This document shows positions 33,611-45,269 of a stretch of DNA of 64,000 nt, piece after piece. Positions within the stretch are counted from its first letter, which is position 1. Each line of letters opens with the position of its first letter. The position numbers and the translations under genes were made by a program. The notes below the pieces were generated by a model that had not been told where the DNA came from, did no database searches, and was given only the letters and a program-made list of their open reading frames with translations. Source of the DNA: Dentipellis sp. KUC8613. Lineage: Eukaryota; Basidiomycota; Agaricomycetes; Russulales; Hericiaceae. The DNA lies in NCBI GenBank assembly GCA_002286715.1, contig NSJX01000001.1, forward strand, positions 2,039,805 to 2,103,804. Reading direction: 5' to 3'.

Positions 33611-36070
33611 TCAATCGGAATCAGAAGATGAAGAGTCGCTATCATCGGCGACGCCAACTGGCGGGGGGACCGATGCGGCCGGTGTGGTCAAGGCAGACGG
33701 GTCGTTCAGCAGCAAGTCATCCACGTCGTCCTCGGAGTCTTCAACAGCCTCGGCGCTGACCACTCTACGCTTTCGCTTTGCGGAATCCGACGGAAGGTGC
33801 GCCTTCTTGACGAGAAGGATGTCCAAAATTTCTGCGAAAGGCACTGAGCATTAACTCTGAGAAGTGAAGAACGGAGTACAGGTCCGCGTACCAGCATGGG
33901 TCATGTCTTCGTATCCCTTGATACTCCTCTTCATTGTCAACCACCGCCTCTGCAAAGTATGGGGGCTCCACAAGTTCCAGTTTGCGTCAGGGAGCGTCTT
34001 CCAATCAATTTCGCTGTCATCTTGCACATGAAGCGAGTCGACCCTGTTACACATATCAGCTTTCAGTATCTTGAACCATGAAACGAAACACCCACTTATG
34101 AACGAGAATGAACGCGTCCTGCGGGCCCCAGCGCGGCTTCTGACCCTGGTTCTTGACAGTCTTGCTCAGGGCGTCAGTCCTGATGAAGCGAACGTGTCAA
34201 CGACTGCATCGGAATCAGCGCCGTTCATATCATTCCGCACCATTTGATACGACACTGTTGCCTGCCGCGCTTGTTGCCCATGCGCTGGCTGACCACGCCC
34301 CAGAAGACGTCGTTGTCCATGTCCTTGCCCTGATTGACAGTGATGTCGGTGACAATCTGCGTGAGCAGGTCTTCTTCCTCTTTCGTCCAGGGGCCTAGGG
34401 CACGGTGTCAGTAGGGGTTTTAACACCCGACTGTGACTGTGTCATAGATACCGAATGTTTTGGCGCTGCGATGCTCGATATGGTTCCGCCATCTATCCCG
34501 ACAGTCGGAAGCCATGCGGCCAACGCGATCGCTTACTTTCTCCCACTGTTGCCCGAGTTCTAGAACAGCTCTGTGAAAGGGAGATGAATCAGGTGATAAG
34601 ATTGAATGTCGGCGGAAAAAGGGACGCACTGCTGCAGAATCTCGTCCTCAGAGGGCATCCATTTGCCCTGGGCAGAAAGCGGATGGAAGCGCCGGCGCAC
34701 GTGGTGGTAGACAGCAATTATAGGCCGCAAATGAAGGGCGCTCGCTGAAATACTGTGAGCAACGACCATTGGTGACAAAGCGATACACCCACTAATCTCA
34801 GACCAGAACGAGTTATCCTTCGCCTGGGAACCCTTCGCGAAGATGACATCCTTCAGCTGATCCTCCGAGAGACCCTTTTGCTTTGAATGGTGGACCAGAT
34901 GAGCCAAAGCACAGTGAAATCTGAAACACACCAACAAAGTACTTACTGTGCGGAAGTTCTCGATAGCATCCGTGAGCTGCTGTTCTTCGATGGCCGAGAA
35001 CTTGCCTTTCTTGTACTCCAGTCCTATCAGATCGTCAATGTCAAACGAGTGTTGCAACAGACGTCACACAGCCCAACACCCGACGCACCTTCCGTCCGCA
35101 CCAATTCCGCGAGCTTGGACGCGCTCATCCACTTGTTCGCCAACATGTGTGCGTGCTCAGAATCGCCTCCCTCCAGATGCTGCATGTGGATATTCGTGAT
35201 CCGGCGAGGCGCCTGCCGGCCATGGCCTTGTCTTCGCTGCGATGGAGCAGGCGCGGCGTGTGAGTGGGAAACTACATGCGAGCCTGGCGTTGGAGCCGAG
35301 GCGATGGCTGGCATGCCAGAGTAGGCCGGGTTCGCAGCAGCGGCGGCATCGCCCAGGGTTTTCAAGACTCCGGCTATCTTAGTGAGGTCAAAGTCCTGCA
35401 GTGCACGCGCAATGTCGTCGTTAGAGCCGTATAGGAGCTCAGGAGGCAGATTGCCGCCAGGGAAGGGGTGCGGAGGTGGCTGGGCGTGATGCTCGACAGG
35501 CGGGTTCATCGGGAAGTTCGCCATCTCCGGCGGCAGGTCGTAAGGCATGTACGGCGGCTGATGCGGGGGCGGAGCGAACATAGGGAACTGCGGCTGACCG
35601 TAGCCCATGTCAGGCTGCTGTGACATGCCAGCGGTCGCGGAGGCTGCGGATACTACAGCATTGATGAAGGCGGCTGATTGGGCCTGTGCGTCTGAAAGGC
35701 TGCCAGGGTCGACAACCTCGTCCTGCACAACCTCGCGCTGCTTGCCTTTGTCCTTCTTCTTTTTCTTCTTCTTTGTGGGCTCCTCCGACGCGTTTTCGGC
35801 GTCGTTGGACGCGGTCTCGGAAGAAATGCTGGGCTCTGCGCCAGAGGGACCCTGCTCCGGACGTGTCTTCTTCTTTTTCTTTTTCTTCTTCTCCTTGGCC
35901 TGCTCGCCTACGTCCTCGCCCTGCTCCTCCTCCCTCGCACGCTTCTTGGACTTCTTCGCGGCGCCATCCTGCATTTCGTGGTGGTTGTAGGCATTGTTCG
36001 CCTGGCCAACAGCATGCTGCAGCGCGAGCTGGATGTCCGAGGGCAGAGAGTGTTGCGTGAGCGCAGCCAT
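33611..36070 (-). CDS. Myb-type DNA-binding protein, Reb1/TTF-I-like Pol I termination or nucleosome-positioning factor
   Basis: ATG at 36070. The long N-terminal half is disordered, with two poly-Lys runs (KEKKKKKKKKTR, TKKKKKKKDKGKQ) that look nucleolar/nuclear. A Pro/Met-rich stretch and LANKWMSASKLAELVRTEG follow. After introns come LEYKKGKFSAIEEQQLTDAI, LSEDQLKDVIFAKG, FHPLSAQGKWMPSEDEILQQ, WEKVSDRVGRMASDCRDRWR, GPWTKEEEDLLTQIVTDI, MGNKRGRQQCRIKW and a last Trp-rich block, i.e. successive Myb/SANT repeats. The C-terminus is acidic and ends DSDSSSSDSD. The order matches Reb1/TTF-I proteins, which bind rDNA terminators and some promoters. It might instead be a DMTF1-like factor. Confidence 0.75.
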
Positions 36071-36487
36071 GAGGAACGCGGGACGACGAGCAGCGGGTGG
36101 AAAACTTTAGGGTCGGTCAGATTGTGGCAAGCGCTGGCCAGCCGCCGACTCACCGGCCGGCCGTTGCCGGGGCTGCCGCCCATCCACGACGCCTGCCATT
36201 TCCAGACGCGCAGCGGTGGCGCTGCTCAGCCTCGGGACACTCTCGCAACATTCTGTTCGGCACAAAGTCATCTCAGTCCAAGTGATACCGAAACTATATA
36301 CACCTCGTGGTACAGTCTATATTGATGATGATGGTGCAACGTGCTACAGATGGGTAGATGTCAAGAACATTCTCGGCGGAGCGTCCGTGTGCGGATACAA
36401 GAAATGGGTAGTGTGAACAAAGAATCTAGAGCGTGACAAGATATGTGTCGTATAACAAGAAATAATGTAAGGTATCCATGTCCTTGG
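36071..36487. other. Intergenic between Reb1-like 5' end and esterase 3' end
   Basis: About 0.4 kb containing the Reb1-like promoter. No gene seen. Confidence 0.6.
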
Positions 36488-37546
36488 TTAGGCAATGGTA
36501 GGCTGAGAGTTCAAGAAATGGGCAATGTCCCTCGCGATGACACTGGCAAAGCGGGTCGTAGGGTGGATGTGATCAAACCAGATGCTTCCTCCCATTGTGT
36601 TCAGATCTTGCGGCCGGAAGCCATATCCTGCGGGATTATCAAGAACCCGGGTGAACGTGTCCCATGATGAGAACAGAAGGACTGTAGCGTCGCCATGCGC
36701 AGCAGCGAAGGCAGCCAGCGCCCGGCGAAGCTCTTCATTCCACATAACAAAGATGGAAGAATAGTCGTTCGATCCTGCACTGGATCCTGGGAGGAATCGG
36801 ACAATCGATGCGACAGTATCTCAGCAACTCACGAATCGATGATTTGAACAATGATAGCTTACCGACGGGAGAGCGGTGCACAGGTGGGACGTCGATGAAT
36901 AAGAAGTTACGGGCGCCGGCTAAATACAGCTGTTCTTGTGCACCGAATAGAGTTGCCATGATGCCAGTAATCTCATTACGAGTGTTCGTGTATCTGCCAG
37001 GGGAGATTAGATATGGTATTTCTTACTCGAAGGCCACTCACAAGAGGCGGCAGTCGCTAATCCCAATCCAGGTAACTTGTCGAGGAGATCATAAGTTTCA
37101 GTAGGCGAATTAAAAGTATGATACCAACCGAATAAAGAATTGTGAGGGCTCCAGGCAGCCCATCTCGGCCTTCTTCCGACGGTTGGAAGGAACTGGTCGG
37201 TGATTTGTCTTGTGACACCCGGTGTGGTGTCGCCTCGCACAGCATAGTCGTAGACAAGCATGTTCGACTGTCCATGAGAGTAGGAAGTAATAAGGTGCCC
37301 CACCCAGTTTGGATAACCTGGTTCGTTGACGGGTGTTCCCGGCGTGGCGACTCCCAAAGGCTTCGACGCCGTCGGCGGGGGTGCTTGGCTATGGTATCCG
37401 ACATAGCTGTACGAGTCGCCACTATGCCATGGCCGTCAGTAAAGACGACAATGACACGTTGCAGTAATAGATACTTACAAGACGACGACATTCTTGAGCC
37501 CTGCATATCCGCGCCAGTGGCTTCCAATGCGAAACGCTGTCGACAT
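36488..37546 (-). CDS. SGNH/GDSL esterase, CE16-like, with a substituted oxyanion residue
   Basis: ATG at 37546, stop at 36488-36490. After the first splice the frame reads NVVVFGDSYSYVGYHSQAP (block I, nucleophile Ser), NWVGHLITSY, LVYDYAVRGDTTPGV (block II Gly), SLFGV-TWIGISDCR (block III), FLFIDVPPVHRSPVG, SSIFVMWNEELRRALA and WFDHIHPTT (block V, DxxH). The order matches CE16 acetylesterases. Block III normally reads GxND, and here it is GISD, AGC at the Asn position. No signal peptide is present at this Met, whereas secreted CE16 enzymes have one. Either the true first exon lies upstream or the enzyme is intracellular. Catalysis may be weakened by the substitution. Confidence 0.8.
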
Positions 37547-38310
37547 TTTGAGTTGATGATTAGAACCGAGAGGACGCGTTTGAATTGCGTTGGAAGTGAG
37601 GACCCGAGACCGTTTATATACCAGAGTGCAAGGCAAGGAAGCCCCGATCTCTGATACATTGATTTGACCTGCGCAATGAGCTGGGGCCTGCAAAATCTCT
37701 ATATCATTGCGATGACCCATACCATTCCGAAACGCCCATGGCTGGCCGAACACGTAGGCACGACTCTTCGTCCTCACCGTCGAGCCACGATGGGCGCAAA
37801 TGGACTGCGTCGGATTAAAGGCCAAAAGTAGAACAAGAGCATACTTGCTAGGAGGTGCTTTGGCCGCGGCGGGCTGTGAGCGGAGGCTGTGCTACTATGC
37901 ATATGCCGGCCAACTTCGCTCGCACTCGTCATCTCTTCGGTCAACTTGGTAGGCGGGAGCGCCAACGTGATAGGAGGGTACATGTAAACGTTTCAGCAAA
38001 GGGGTAAGGGGGCCGCGGCGAGAAGTTAGCAGACGCGCCAGCAGGAACTAACTTAGGAACTGAGTTGAAGTTGCATTTTGCTTCGGCTCGAGATCCACCC
38101 AAGTCCACTTCCGAGACTATCCACCACGATGCTCGGTATCATAGTAATCTCAATCTGTATCACCTGCGAGAATGGCCAACATGGTTAACATATCATCGAA
38201 ACCTGAAGAAGTACGCCATATCATACATGCACAAACCAAACCAGGCCACTGGCGGAGGTTCCGATTGCAAAGCATTGACCGCAAGGCTCATGGACGCCGA
38301 TCTGCGGTAC
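37547..38310. other. Intergenic upstream of the esterase
   Basis: About 0.76 kb. A minus-strand stretch around 37830-37780 encodes a hydrophobic run (ASMLLFYFWPL) that could be a missed signal-peptide exon for the esterase, but I cannot join it confidently. Nothing else is seen. Confidence 0.4.
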
Positions 38311-39073
38311 CTAACCTTCTTCTTCGTCATCAAACCAGCGCTCCTCAGCATCTTGACCGTTTCCATCCAAACTGTCATCCCAGTCCACCCTATCGTACAG
38401 GTCCGTCTAACGGGAGCTATCAGAGCCCGCGATAGATCTCGCGAAGGCATCAGGCACCCACCTGCAATTGACCATAGATGAATCTCTCCCGTATGCGTCG
38501 TTGGAAAAGCGTCTGTGCCTCCTCTGTGGATTCAGGTTCCGCGGCATCAGGAACAGGTTCTTCGTCCTCATCCGAACTCTCGTCTTCCTCCGGAACAAAC
38601 TCCTCATGCATCACCTGCTCCCTTCGGGCCATCCTGACGCGCTCGCCTTCACGTTCTTCTTCGTAATCACCGAGGAGGGCCCCGAGCTTGCCCACATGGC
38701 TCCTCACGGAACCGCCTAGGAATTCCTTTTCGACCCACTCTTTCTCTTCACGGCCCTCCTCCTGGCCACGTCGCTCACGACCCTCCCAAAGCTCAGGCCA
38801 CTCCCGACGCGCTGAAACGAACTGAAGCTCGAGCGGGTCGCTATGCGCATACTTGAAACGCCTGTTCCGTACATGTGCGATAACTGTGCGCTGTCGTGGA
38901 GTAGTCACCGCTGAAAAGCGCCTAAGAATATCTGGGGGAAGTTGAAATAGGTGTTGGTTTAGGAACTCGATCGGGGCGTCAGCGGGAGAGGGGCTGTAAT
39001 CGTTGGGGAGACCAAGGAACGACAAGATTGGCTTTGCATCGAGGGCATCAGTGTGGGTGGATGGAGATGCCAT
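38311..39073 (-). CDS. CCDC97/DUF2052-type protein
   Basis: Two exons, 39073-38462 and 38406-38311, give 235 aa. The N-terminus has ILSFLGLPNDY and LPPDILRRFSAVTTPRQRTV then IAHVRNRRFKY. A charged helical middle follows (REWPELWEGRERRGQEEGRE), then an acidic run (EEDESSDEDEE). The C-terminus has TLFQRRIRERFIYGQLQ-TDLYDRVDWDD and ends DDEEEG. The FIYGQ...YDRVDWD block and acidic end are typical of the coiled-coil domain protein 97 family, reported to associate with the SF3b part of the U2 snRNP (family knowledge). The stop TAG is at 38311-38313. Confidence 0.75.
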
Positions 39074-39285
39074 CGGTTTGGCGCGACCCAGCCTTCAGGC
39101 CCAGTTTCCTTGGGTACTGTCACAGAAGTTTTGATTGGCAGGATGCAGAGACTGCGGTTTCGTCAGCGCTCGATGATTCGCGCACGCGAGATCCACGTTG
39201 CAGCTCAAACAAAGTTCCAACCTTCGTGCACGGGACCAATGCGTCCGAAACAGAAACTGCTTCGCAAGGACGGTCAGTGGCCTTC
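39074..39285. promoter_or_regulatory. Short spacer between two minus-strand genes
   Basis: About 210 bp. It probably holds the promoter of the CCDC97-like gene. Confidence 0.4.
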
Positions 39286-39436
39286 TCAAACACGCATCGC
39301 CTTGAGAACCACACCTAGAGATGGCTGGTTGAGGTAATAATCCGCAGAGACGCTGTTGACCTCGGTAGTTGCCCGCGGCACGATGAAATCAGGCCGCGAA
39401 TGCAAGTCCGCGACACCCACTGGGGGCGTGGAGTTC
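39286..39436 (-). CDS. Terminal exon of an unrecognised small gene
   Basis: The minus strand from an AG acceptor at 39437 encodes about 50 codons ending GVVLKAMRV then TGA (39286-39288). Codons are strongly GC-ending over most of the exon (AAC TCC ACG CCC, GTC GCG GAC, AAC AGC GTC), as in real genes of this window. Internal residues include VGVADLHSRPDFIVPR and EVNSVSADYYLNQPSLG. No single upstream ATG frame connects cleanly. The 5' exon should lie between 39450 and 39720, head-to-head with the lipase. I do not recognise the family. A spurious open frame remains possible. Confidence 0.35.
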
Positions 39437-39723
39437 CTGATGTGGAACAAAGCAGCGGTGCAGGGGCACAGGTGAGTCGAGATGTTGGTGGGTACCTTTG
39501 TCTATTAGCCTTCGAAGATGGCCGGGAACTACAAGAGATCAAGTTTCAGCACAAGTCCAAGAATGAAGTGACCCAGAGTGACCCTCTCTCGTGTGCCGGC
39601 CTCGGACTGCGCTCCAGACCCACGCCTGCCGCGGCCCCATCGGGCTCCGGGATCTCCGGACAGCCACTAGTTCAGTAGCCGCCCGTCTCCGCTCAGCTTG
39701 TCCATTGCCCTCCTTCAAGTCTT

Positions 39724-41390
39724 ATGAGCACTTCTCTGCACGACACACCACACGAACCACCAAATGATACGAAACACGCGGGCCATGCCCCATCTCCTAG
39801 TCTATCGGAATCAAGTCCACACGATTCCGTAGCCCCAGATATTCTCCTTCTGATATTCATACACGGGTGAGTTTCAATTGCTGCCTCGGGATTCGTGATC
39901 CCACCAATGCCTGAAACGTTGGGGTGATGTTGTCAGGTTTAAGGGTACCGACACGACCTTTGCACGCTTCCCCGAGCGCATGCAGCATCTGCTGACCGAG
40001 ACCCTCCACAACGTCACGGTCGAGTCAATCGTCTTCCCAGCATACGAGGTCTGTTCCGCCCGCCTTTTGATGCTATCTCATAGTCGTCATATCACCACTT
40101 CATCAATAGACAAAAGGCAACCTGGTGCGCGCCTCCTATTCATCATCTCGGCCCTCAGGGCAACTTACGTCGAGATGTCACCGCGGCGGCAGGCCGAAGC
40201 CGTCGAGCGCTTCTCCGACTGGCTCACTACACTCACCGTCGAGAAGGAGGTCGCCAGCGGCGGCGGCCATGGCGCGGGCAAGGCAAAAATAGTCCTCTGC
40301 GGGCACAGGTACGACCTCGCTCTCCGTGTCCGGCTCCACTAGTCCCTGAGCTCGTAATACCCCCGTACAGCATGGGTGGCCTCCTCGCGGCAGACTCCCT
40401 TCTCGCCTTTGCCAATACGCGTCCAGACCGCAGTGCACCCCTCTGGCCACACATCATCGCATGTATCGCGTACGACACCCCAGTACGTACCTGCCATTGC
40501 AAGGCCCCATACCCACAGTGCTCATGGCAACTCAGTACTACGGTCTCCATCCGCACGTATTCAAGAACAGTGCCACCAAGGCGACTGAATACGTTGCGAG
40601 CGCGCAGAAGACGGCGTCTAGCCTCTGGAGCACCCTCAGCGGGCTGCAGTCTCCCACCAAGTCCGCACCCGCGTCTGCTGCTCAGCCCGCGGGCCTCCTG
40701 TCCTCGCCATCCGCCGGCGAGACCCCTTGGTCGCGCTGGGCGCCTGCTGCGTATGCCGTCGGTGGCGCTCTGCTCGCGGGAGCTGCCGCAGGCGCGGCTT
40801 ACTACCGCCGCAACGAGCTCACTCTCGTGTCCGCGAATGTGCTGGACCACATGCGCTACGTCGGTAATCTGTGGGATCAGGACGCGCTCAGCAAGCGCGT
40901 CGAGGACGTTTTGGAAATAGAGAAGGAACATGGTGTCGTGTTCAAGACGTGCGTATCGCGCCGACCTCATACGCCCTTTGATTCCCGCCAGTCTGACCTG
41001 GGCTGATGACGCAGCTTGTACACCATCCTGCCCGCCATGCCGCCCGACTACACCCCGCGCACCTTCTGCATCCTCCCGAAGGATAAATCGCCCGAGATCA
41101 AGGCACACTTCGCCGAGGCGCGCAATGCTATGGCGGAAGACGAGGTGCAGGCGCACGTGGGCATGTTCGAGCCGTCGACGAACGACGGGTATTATCAGCT
41201 GGGACTGGCCACCGCCGACATCATACGGGACGCTCTCGCGCGCTCACGTGCAGCAGCTGTCGATACCGGCGTCGTGCATGAGGAGCAGCCTTTGCCAAGT
41301 GCAAGCTCTGCGCCAAATTCTGCGCGCGTGAAGCAAGAGGCGGAGATGATGCAGGTGAACGAGGCGGAGATGGAGGACCTGCTCCTGTAA
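39724..41390 (+). CDS. DUF676-type serine esterase/lipase with C-terminal membrane segment
   Basis: Seven exons: 39724-39866, 39937-40048, 40110-40124, 40193-40308, 40371-40482, 40536-40948 and 41015-41390, giving 428 aa. Motifs are LLLIFIHGFKGTDTTFARFP (oxyanion HGF), SIVFPAYETKGNL, AVERFSDWLTTL, IVLCGHSMGGLLAADSLLAF (nucleophile elbow), HIIACIAYDTPYYGLHPHVF and, after a Ser/Pro linker, a hydrophobic segment AAYAVGGALLAGAAAGAA near the middle. This matches the fungal DUF676 alpha/beta-hydrolase group with putative acyl-ester or lipid substrates. Exon 3 is only 15 nt, and the nucleophile Ser codon is split by an intron (AG at 40308, C at 40371). Confidence 0.85.
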
Positions 41391-41753
41391 AATTCCTGGT
41401 CCAAGTCCAAGATTCTGCGATCATGACACTCGCCTGCTGGTTTGGCTAGCTCGTGCGCATTGCAGATTGCGGATCCTCGTCGTTGCATTTTATTAGTTAT
41501 CGCTATATTGTGTTGTGTGTACTAGTACCGTATCTCCCGACGCTCCAGCTGCCGCTTTATATTGCATTTCTGTATATTTGACGGGCGCGGGAGGGCTAGC
41601 GCTAAGATAAACATAGACGTGCCGACGCTCGCATGCCAGCTGCAGTGCGCGAACTCAAAACACTCACATGTACACTCCTGGTTTCTGCACCCGAATCCGC
41701 AGTCCGCGTCTGCATTCTGCAGTGCGAAGCACAAATGAAAGCTTAAATGCTAG
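41391..41753. other. 3' flank of the lipase
   Basis: AT-rich 3' UTR-like stretch. No gene seen. Confidence 0.5.
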
Positions 41754-41921
41754 CAGCTAGCAAGGCGGGTGGCGGCACGCGTACGCGCGCACTACCGCGA
41801 CTTGCTCCAAGAAACCCGAGTCGCGGATGTCGGTCCAGACACGGACCTTGCCCAAGACGACGTCGACTCGGACGACGACTTAGCGCATTTCATGGCTCCA
41901 CCGTCGGGAGAATTTAACTGA
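41754..41921 (+). pseudogene. Possible coding remnant with acidic tail
   Basis: The frame reads ARRVAARVRAHYRDLLQETR, then VADVGPDTDLAQDDVDSDDD and LAHFMAPPSGEFN with TGA at 41919-41921. Codon choice and the acidic tail look like a real 3' exon, but nothing joinable lies upstream and there is a stop shortly before it. It could be a relic left by the rearrangement that produced the adjacent truncated F-box paralogue, or chance. Confidence 0.25.
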
Positions 41922-42472
41922 CACAGGCTATCGCCAACGCTATCCCCATGGGCATATAGTGTACGTGCAGATAGCAGACTCGGACAGGTCACAGCGACAG
42001 TAGCACTTCCGCTATCCGTGATCAGGACCGCAGCGCGGGCGGGCGCTCGACAATGGTACGGTTCAGACCTGGATTCAGACGACGTAGACAATTGTCTGCC
42101 AATGCTGCGTGCCCAGCATTACGGTATATTGCAGTGACACCCTGGCACCTGCCGTCTGACATCCAGGGATCTCTAGGCTGGCGGGTTCGACGGCGCTCGC
42201 CGAGTAACGAAACACTGGCACACAGTCACGAGAGCTGATTGCGAGGCTAGTTGAAGAGACCCTGGCAAACCCCTCGACAAGCGACTACATCGGCTGCTGT
42301 TCTGCCAGCTCCTCCGTGCAGGTGAGCTGATAACTGCGTCAGTATAGGCATTGCGCTAACGCGATCCTCATAGCGGCACGTCAGCGGCCTTGGCCAGTCT
42401 AGTTCGATTTTCGAGCGTCGCTGACGCCGGCATATCTGCACGTCTACGTTCGCCGCGAGTCCTGAGGCGACG
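41922..42472. other. Spacer before the truncated Grr1 paralogue
   Basis: No frame with conserved residues. It is where the missing F-box and early LRR exons would be expected, but I cannot identify remnants of them. Confidence 0.45.
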
Positions 42473-43817
42473 ATGGCTGGTCTCGAAGTGTCTCCTGGGC
42501 CACAATGCATGGAGGTCGCCCATGTCAATCTCATGATCACATCGCTGCCACTGCCGGTCCAGGCCTCGCAGTCGCGCGAGCCCCCATCTTCCACACCTCC
42601 GACCAGCGATACCTCTTCCCCCTTGCAAAGCGTCATATTAAAGAGGTTGCTAACTCAGCCGTACGAAGACCTGCGCACGCTCGACCTAAAGACGCTCTAC
42701 TCCGACCCTATCCGAGTCACAGACGACGTCGTCCAGGGCATCATCTCCGTCGCGCCCCGCATACGCGATCTCAACCTCTACCACTGCACAAAGCTCACAG
42801 ACCGCGCGGTCGACAGTATCTGCAAGCTCGGGAAGCATCTCCACCACTTGCAGCTGGGGCGCGCACGGGAGATCACCGACGCGTCCATCACGGCGCTCGC
42901 GCTCAGCTGTCCGCGGCTACGCTGGCTCGACCTCGAGGGTACGTGCTGCCCTCTGACACTATCTACCATCCCGCAAATCTCAATCCCAACACCCATCTAG
43001 AATGCCTGGAGCTGACAGATGTGTCCGTCTGTGCGCTCGCAAACCTGAGCAAGCTGCACCGTCTCGGGCTCGTGCGCGTCCCGAACCTCACCGACGAGGC
43101 CGTGTACACGCTCGCCGAGCGCTGCGGCACGCTCAGGCGCGTGTACCTATCCTACTGCGTCATGGTGTCCGTCCGGGCGGTGCACGTGCTGCTGCAGAGG
43201 CTGCCCAAGCTGGAATGCCTCGCGCTGAGCGGCGTCCCCGCCTTCCGCAGCTGGGGGTTGCGCAAGCTTTCTCGAGAGTTGCCTCCCGTGAGTAGCTTCA
43301 TGGCATGTCCTCTGCAGACCTGAGGCTGAGATTTTCTATTCGATTGACGCAGTATTACAACAAGTTGGGGCGCGAGCGGTCCTGCGTGTACACTAAAGAT
43401 TGTATAGAGCAGCTCCGCCAGCATCTCACGGGGCTCTTCAATGGCGTCGCGTGGGTGCTCTATGGCGTGCACGAGCATGGGAGACAGAGCGACGACGAAG
43501 AGCTCAGCATAAGTTCTGATCTAGACGACGAGTGCGACATCGAGGACGCGGATACCATCGACAATCCCACAACATCGGAGTGCGCCGAATCCACACCTCT
43601 CCTCGGGTCGCGGTTCGTCTCCGTCTCGCAGCACGCGCCGCCTTCCATGGGGGAGCATACAGCCGCCTGCGGATTGACGGCGCTGTGTCTGCACGTCTCT
43701 TCTGCCACCGACGAGAAAGGTGGGCCGGAGAAAAGGTCCTCATGGAGAGCCATCTCCAGGGCAGCTCACAAGTCCAGCGATGGGCTTCGAGGGCTCGTTT
43801 GTATCTTCAAATCTTGA
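42473..43817 (+). CDS. Truncated Grr1-like leucine-rich-repeat protein lacking the F-box
   Basis: Exons 42473-42938, 43001-43287 and 43353-43817 give 405 aa with no internal stop. It aligns with the C-terminal LRRs of the full Grr1 gene at 45842-49054: SQSREPPSS, VVQGIISVAPRIRDLNLYHC, LTDRAVDSICKLGKHLHHLQ, ITDASITALALSCPRLRWLD, LTDVSVCALANLSKLHRLGL and ALSGVPAFRSWGLRKLS. Both introns sit at the same positions and phases as in Grr1, and the middle exon is 287 nt in both. The F-box and first LRRs are absent, so it could bind substrate without SCF. The tail after 43500 differs from Grr1. It could be functional or a young pseudogene. The ATG is the first available and may not be used. Confidence 0.65.
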
Positions 43818-45097
43818 GTCTTAGTGATGCTTGGCGTTCAGGTATCGATGTTGGATTCACATCGGCATCCATTGATTACAATCTTCACCTTTCGTTTATC
43901 TTACAGGTCCTTTTTCTGTTTCACCTTCGCGCAGGCTTCGCGTTCTTCATTCCCCTGTTGTTGTACTTTACCTTCAAACCTCAGTGCTTTGGTTCGCCCG
44001 CTCCGCAAACCTGTAACAGTCGTCTCAGTCAAGTCTCTAATATCATATTGATCATTTCTTCTCAAGTTGCAATATCCAGACCTAGTATCATATGGAGACG
44101 CGGAAATCCCGGAGCTCCGACGAGCATAAACGCCACACGTCGATCCTCCTATTTTCCCTCGAGCTCCGGATCCTTCAGCGCCCATAATCCCACAAAATTC
44201 CCCGGAAGGCGATACCCAAAGTCGCGGCGCTACCAGTGTCTCCGTCTACCCCCAGCACCACACTATAGCTGAAATTTTGGCCACATTCTTGGAAGCCTTG
44301 CTTCTCCACCGATACATGCCAGCTACTGACCCTCGAATTCGCCCAACATTTCAGTATATTACTCTGAGACCACACGCCGCCACCATAACATGCCAATGAT
44401 AACTTGCCCAGCGATCTCGTCACCAGGGCCCTAAATAAACTCTGGACCACGTCGGCAAGTCCATATACAGCACTCGCTAGCCATGCTGCTCGCGACGCCA
44501 CCTTCCCTCCAACCCCGGGGACATGCGGTACCTTAGAGGCTTAGACCATATGCGCCCCTCCAGCTTGGCCTCGCTAGCTTGGCGAAGTCAGTGACAAGTC
44601 GACAACATGCAAGCTTTGACATTACCGCATTCGGGCATGCATATGAGCGCCTGGATGAGGATCCGACTCGAGGCGCCAACCGCAAGGCACCGTATTCACG
44701 ACGTCAACGTACATGTCCCTCGAGGCGGGTGGTGGTAATTAGTGAAATATAAATTTGGATTTTGGCTTTTTACAATATTGCCTCATTTAAATGTACTCTA
44801 CGTGTCAGAGCCACAAAAATCGAGCGCCGTCGTCCTGAAAACACCCGGCCCCGTCGACGGCGGTGACTGGGACGATCTACATTCTGCATTCCAGTTCTCT
44901 ACACCACAGCAACTGACCATCCAGGCGAAGCAACCCCCGAAACATAAAAGTCACTTGAGGATTAACAAAACAGCGGCACAGACGTAGACAGACAAATAAC
45001 GAAACATGAATGCAGCCAGAAAGATAATGCGCCGGTCCAAATTCCAGACTCCAGATGCACGAGTCACTGGGGGAATGAGTCGATGCGATCCGAAATC

Positions 45098-45184
45098 AAA
45101 TGTACGGCAGATTCAAGAGAATGTCAATATTTGTGCAGCATATAATTCCGGCATACATGCAAGACAATCATATCATGTATTTCT
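45098..45184 (+). repeat. Copy A of a diverged inverted repeat
   Basis: An 87-nt segment that aligns without gaps to the reverse complement of 45469-45555, 67 of 87 positions identical by hand count. Conserved core words include GGCATACATGCAAGA-like and TATCATGTATT. Confidence 0.75.
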
Positions 45185-45269
45185 GTATTTCCAAAGCATA
45201 TGTCTAAGAATATAACTGAAAATATGGCTTGCATCTGTTCTGAATGGAACTTGTTGAGAAACATACGAT

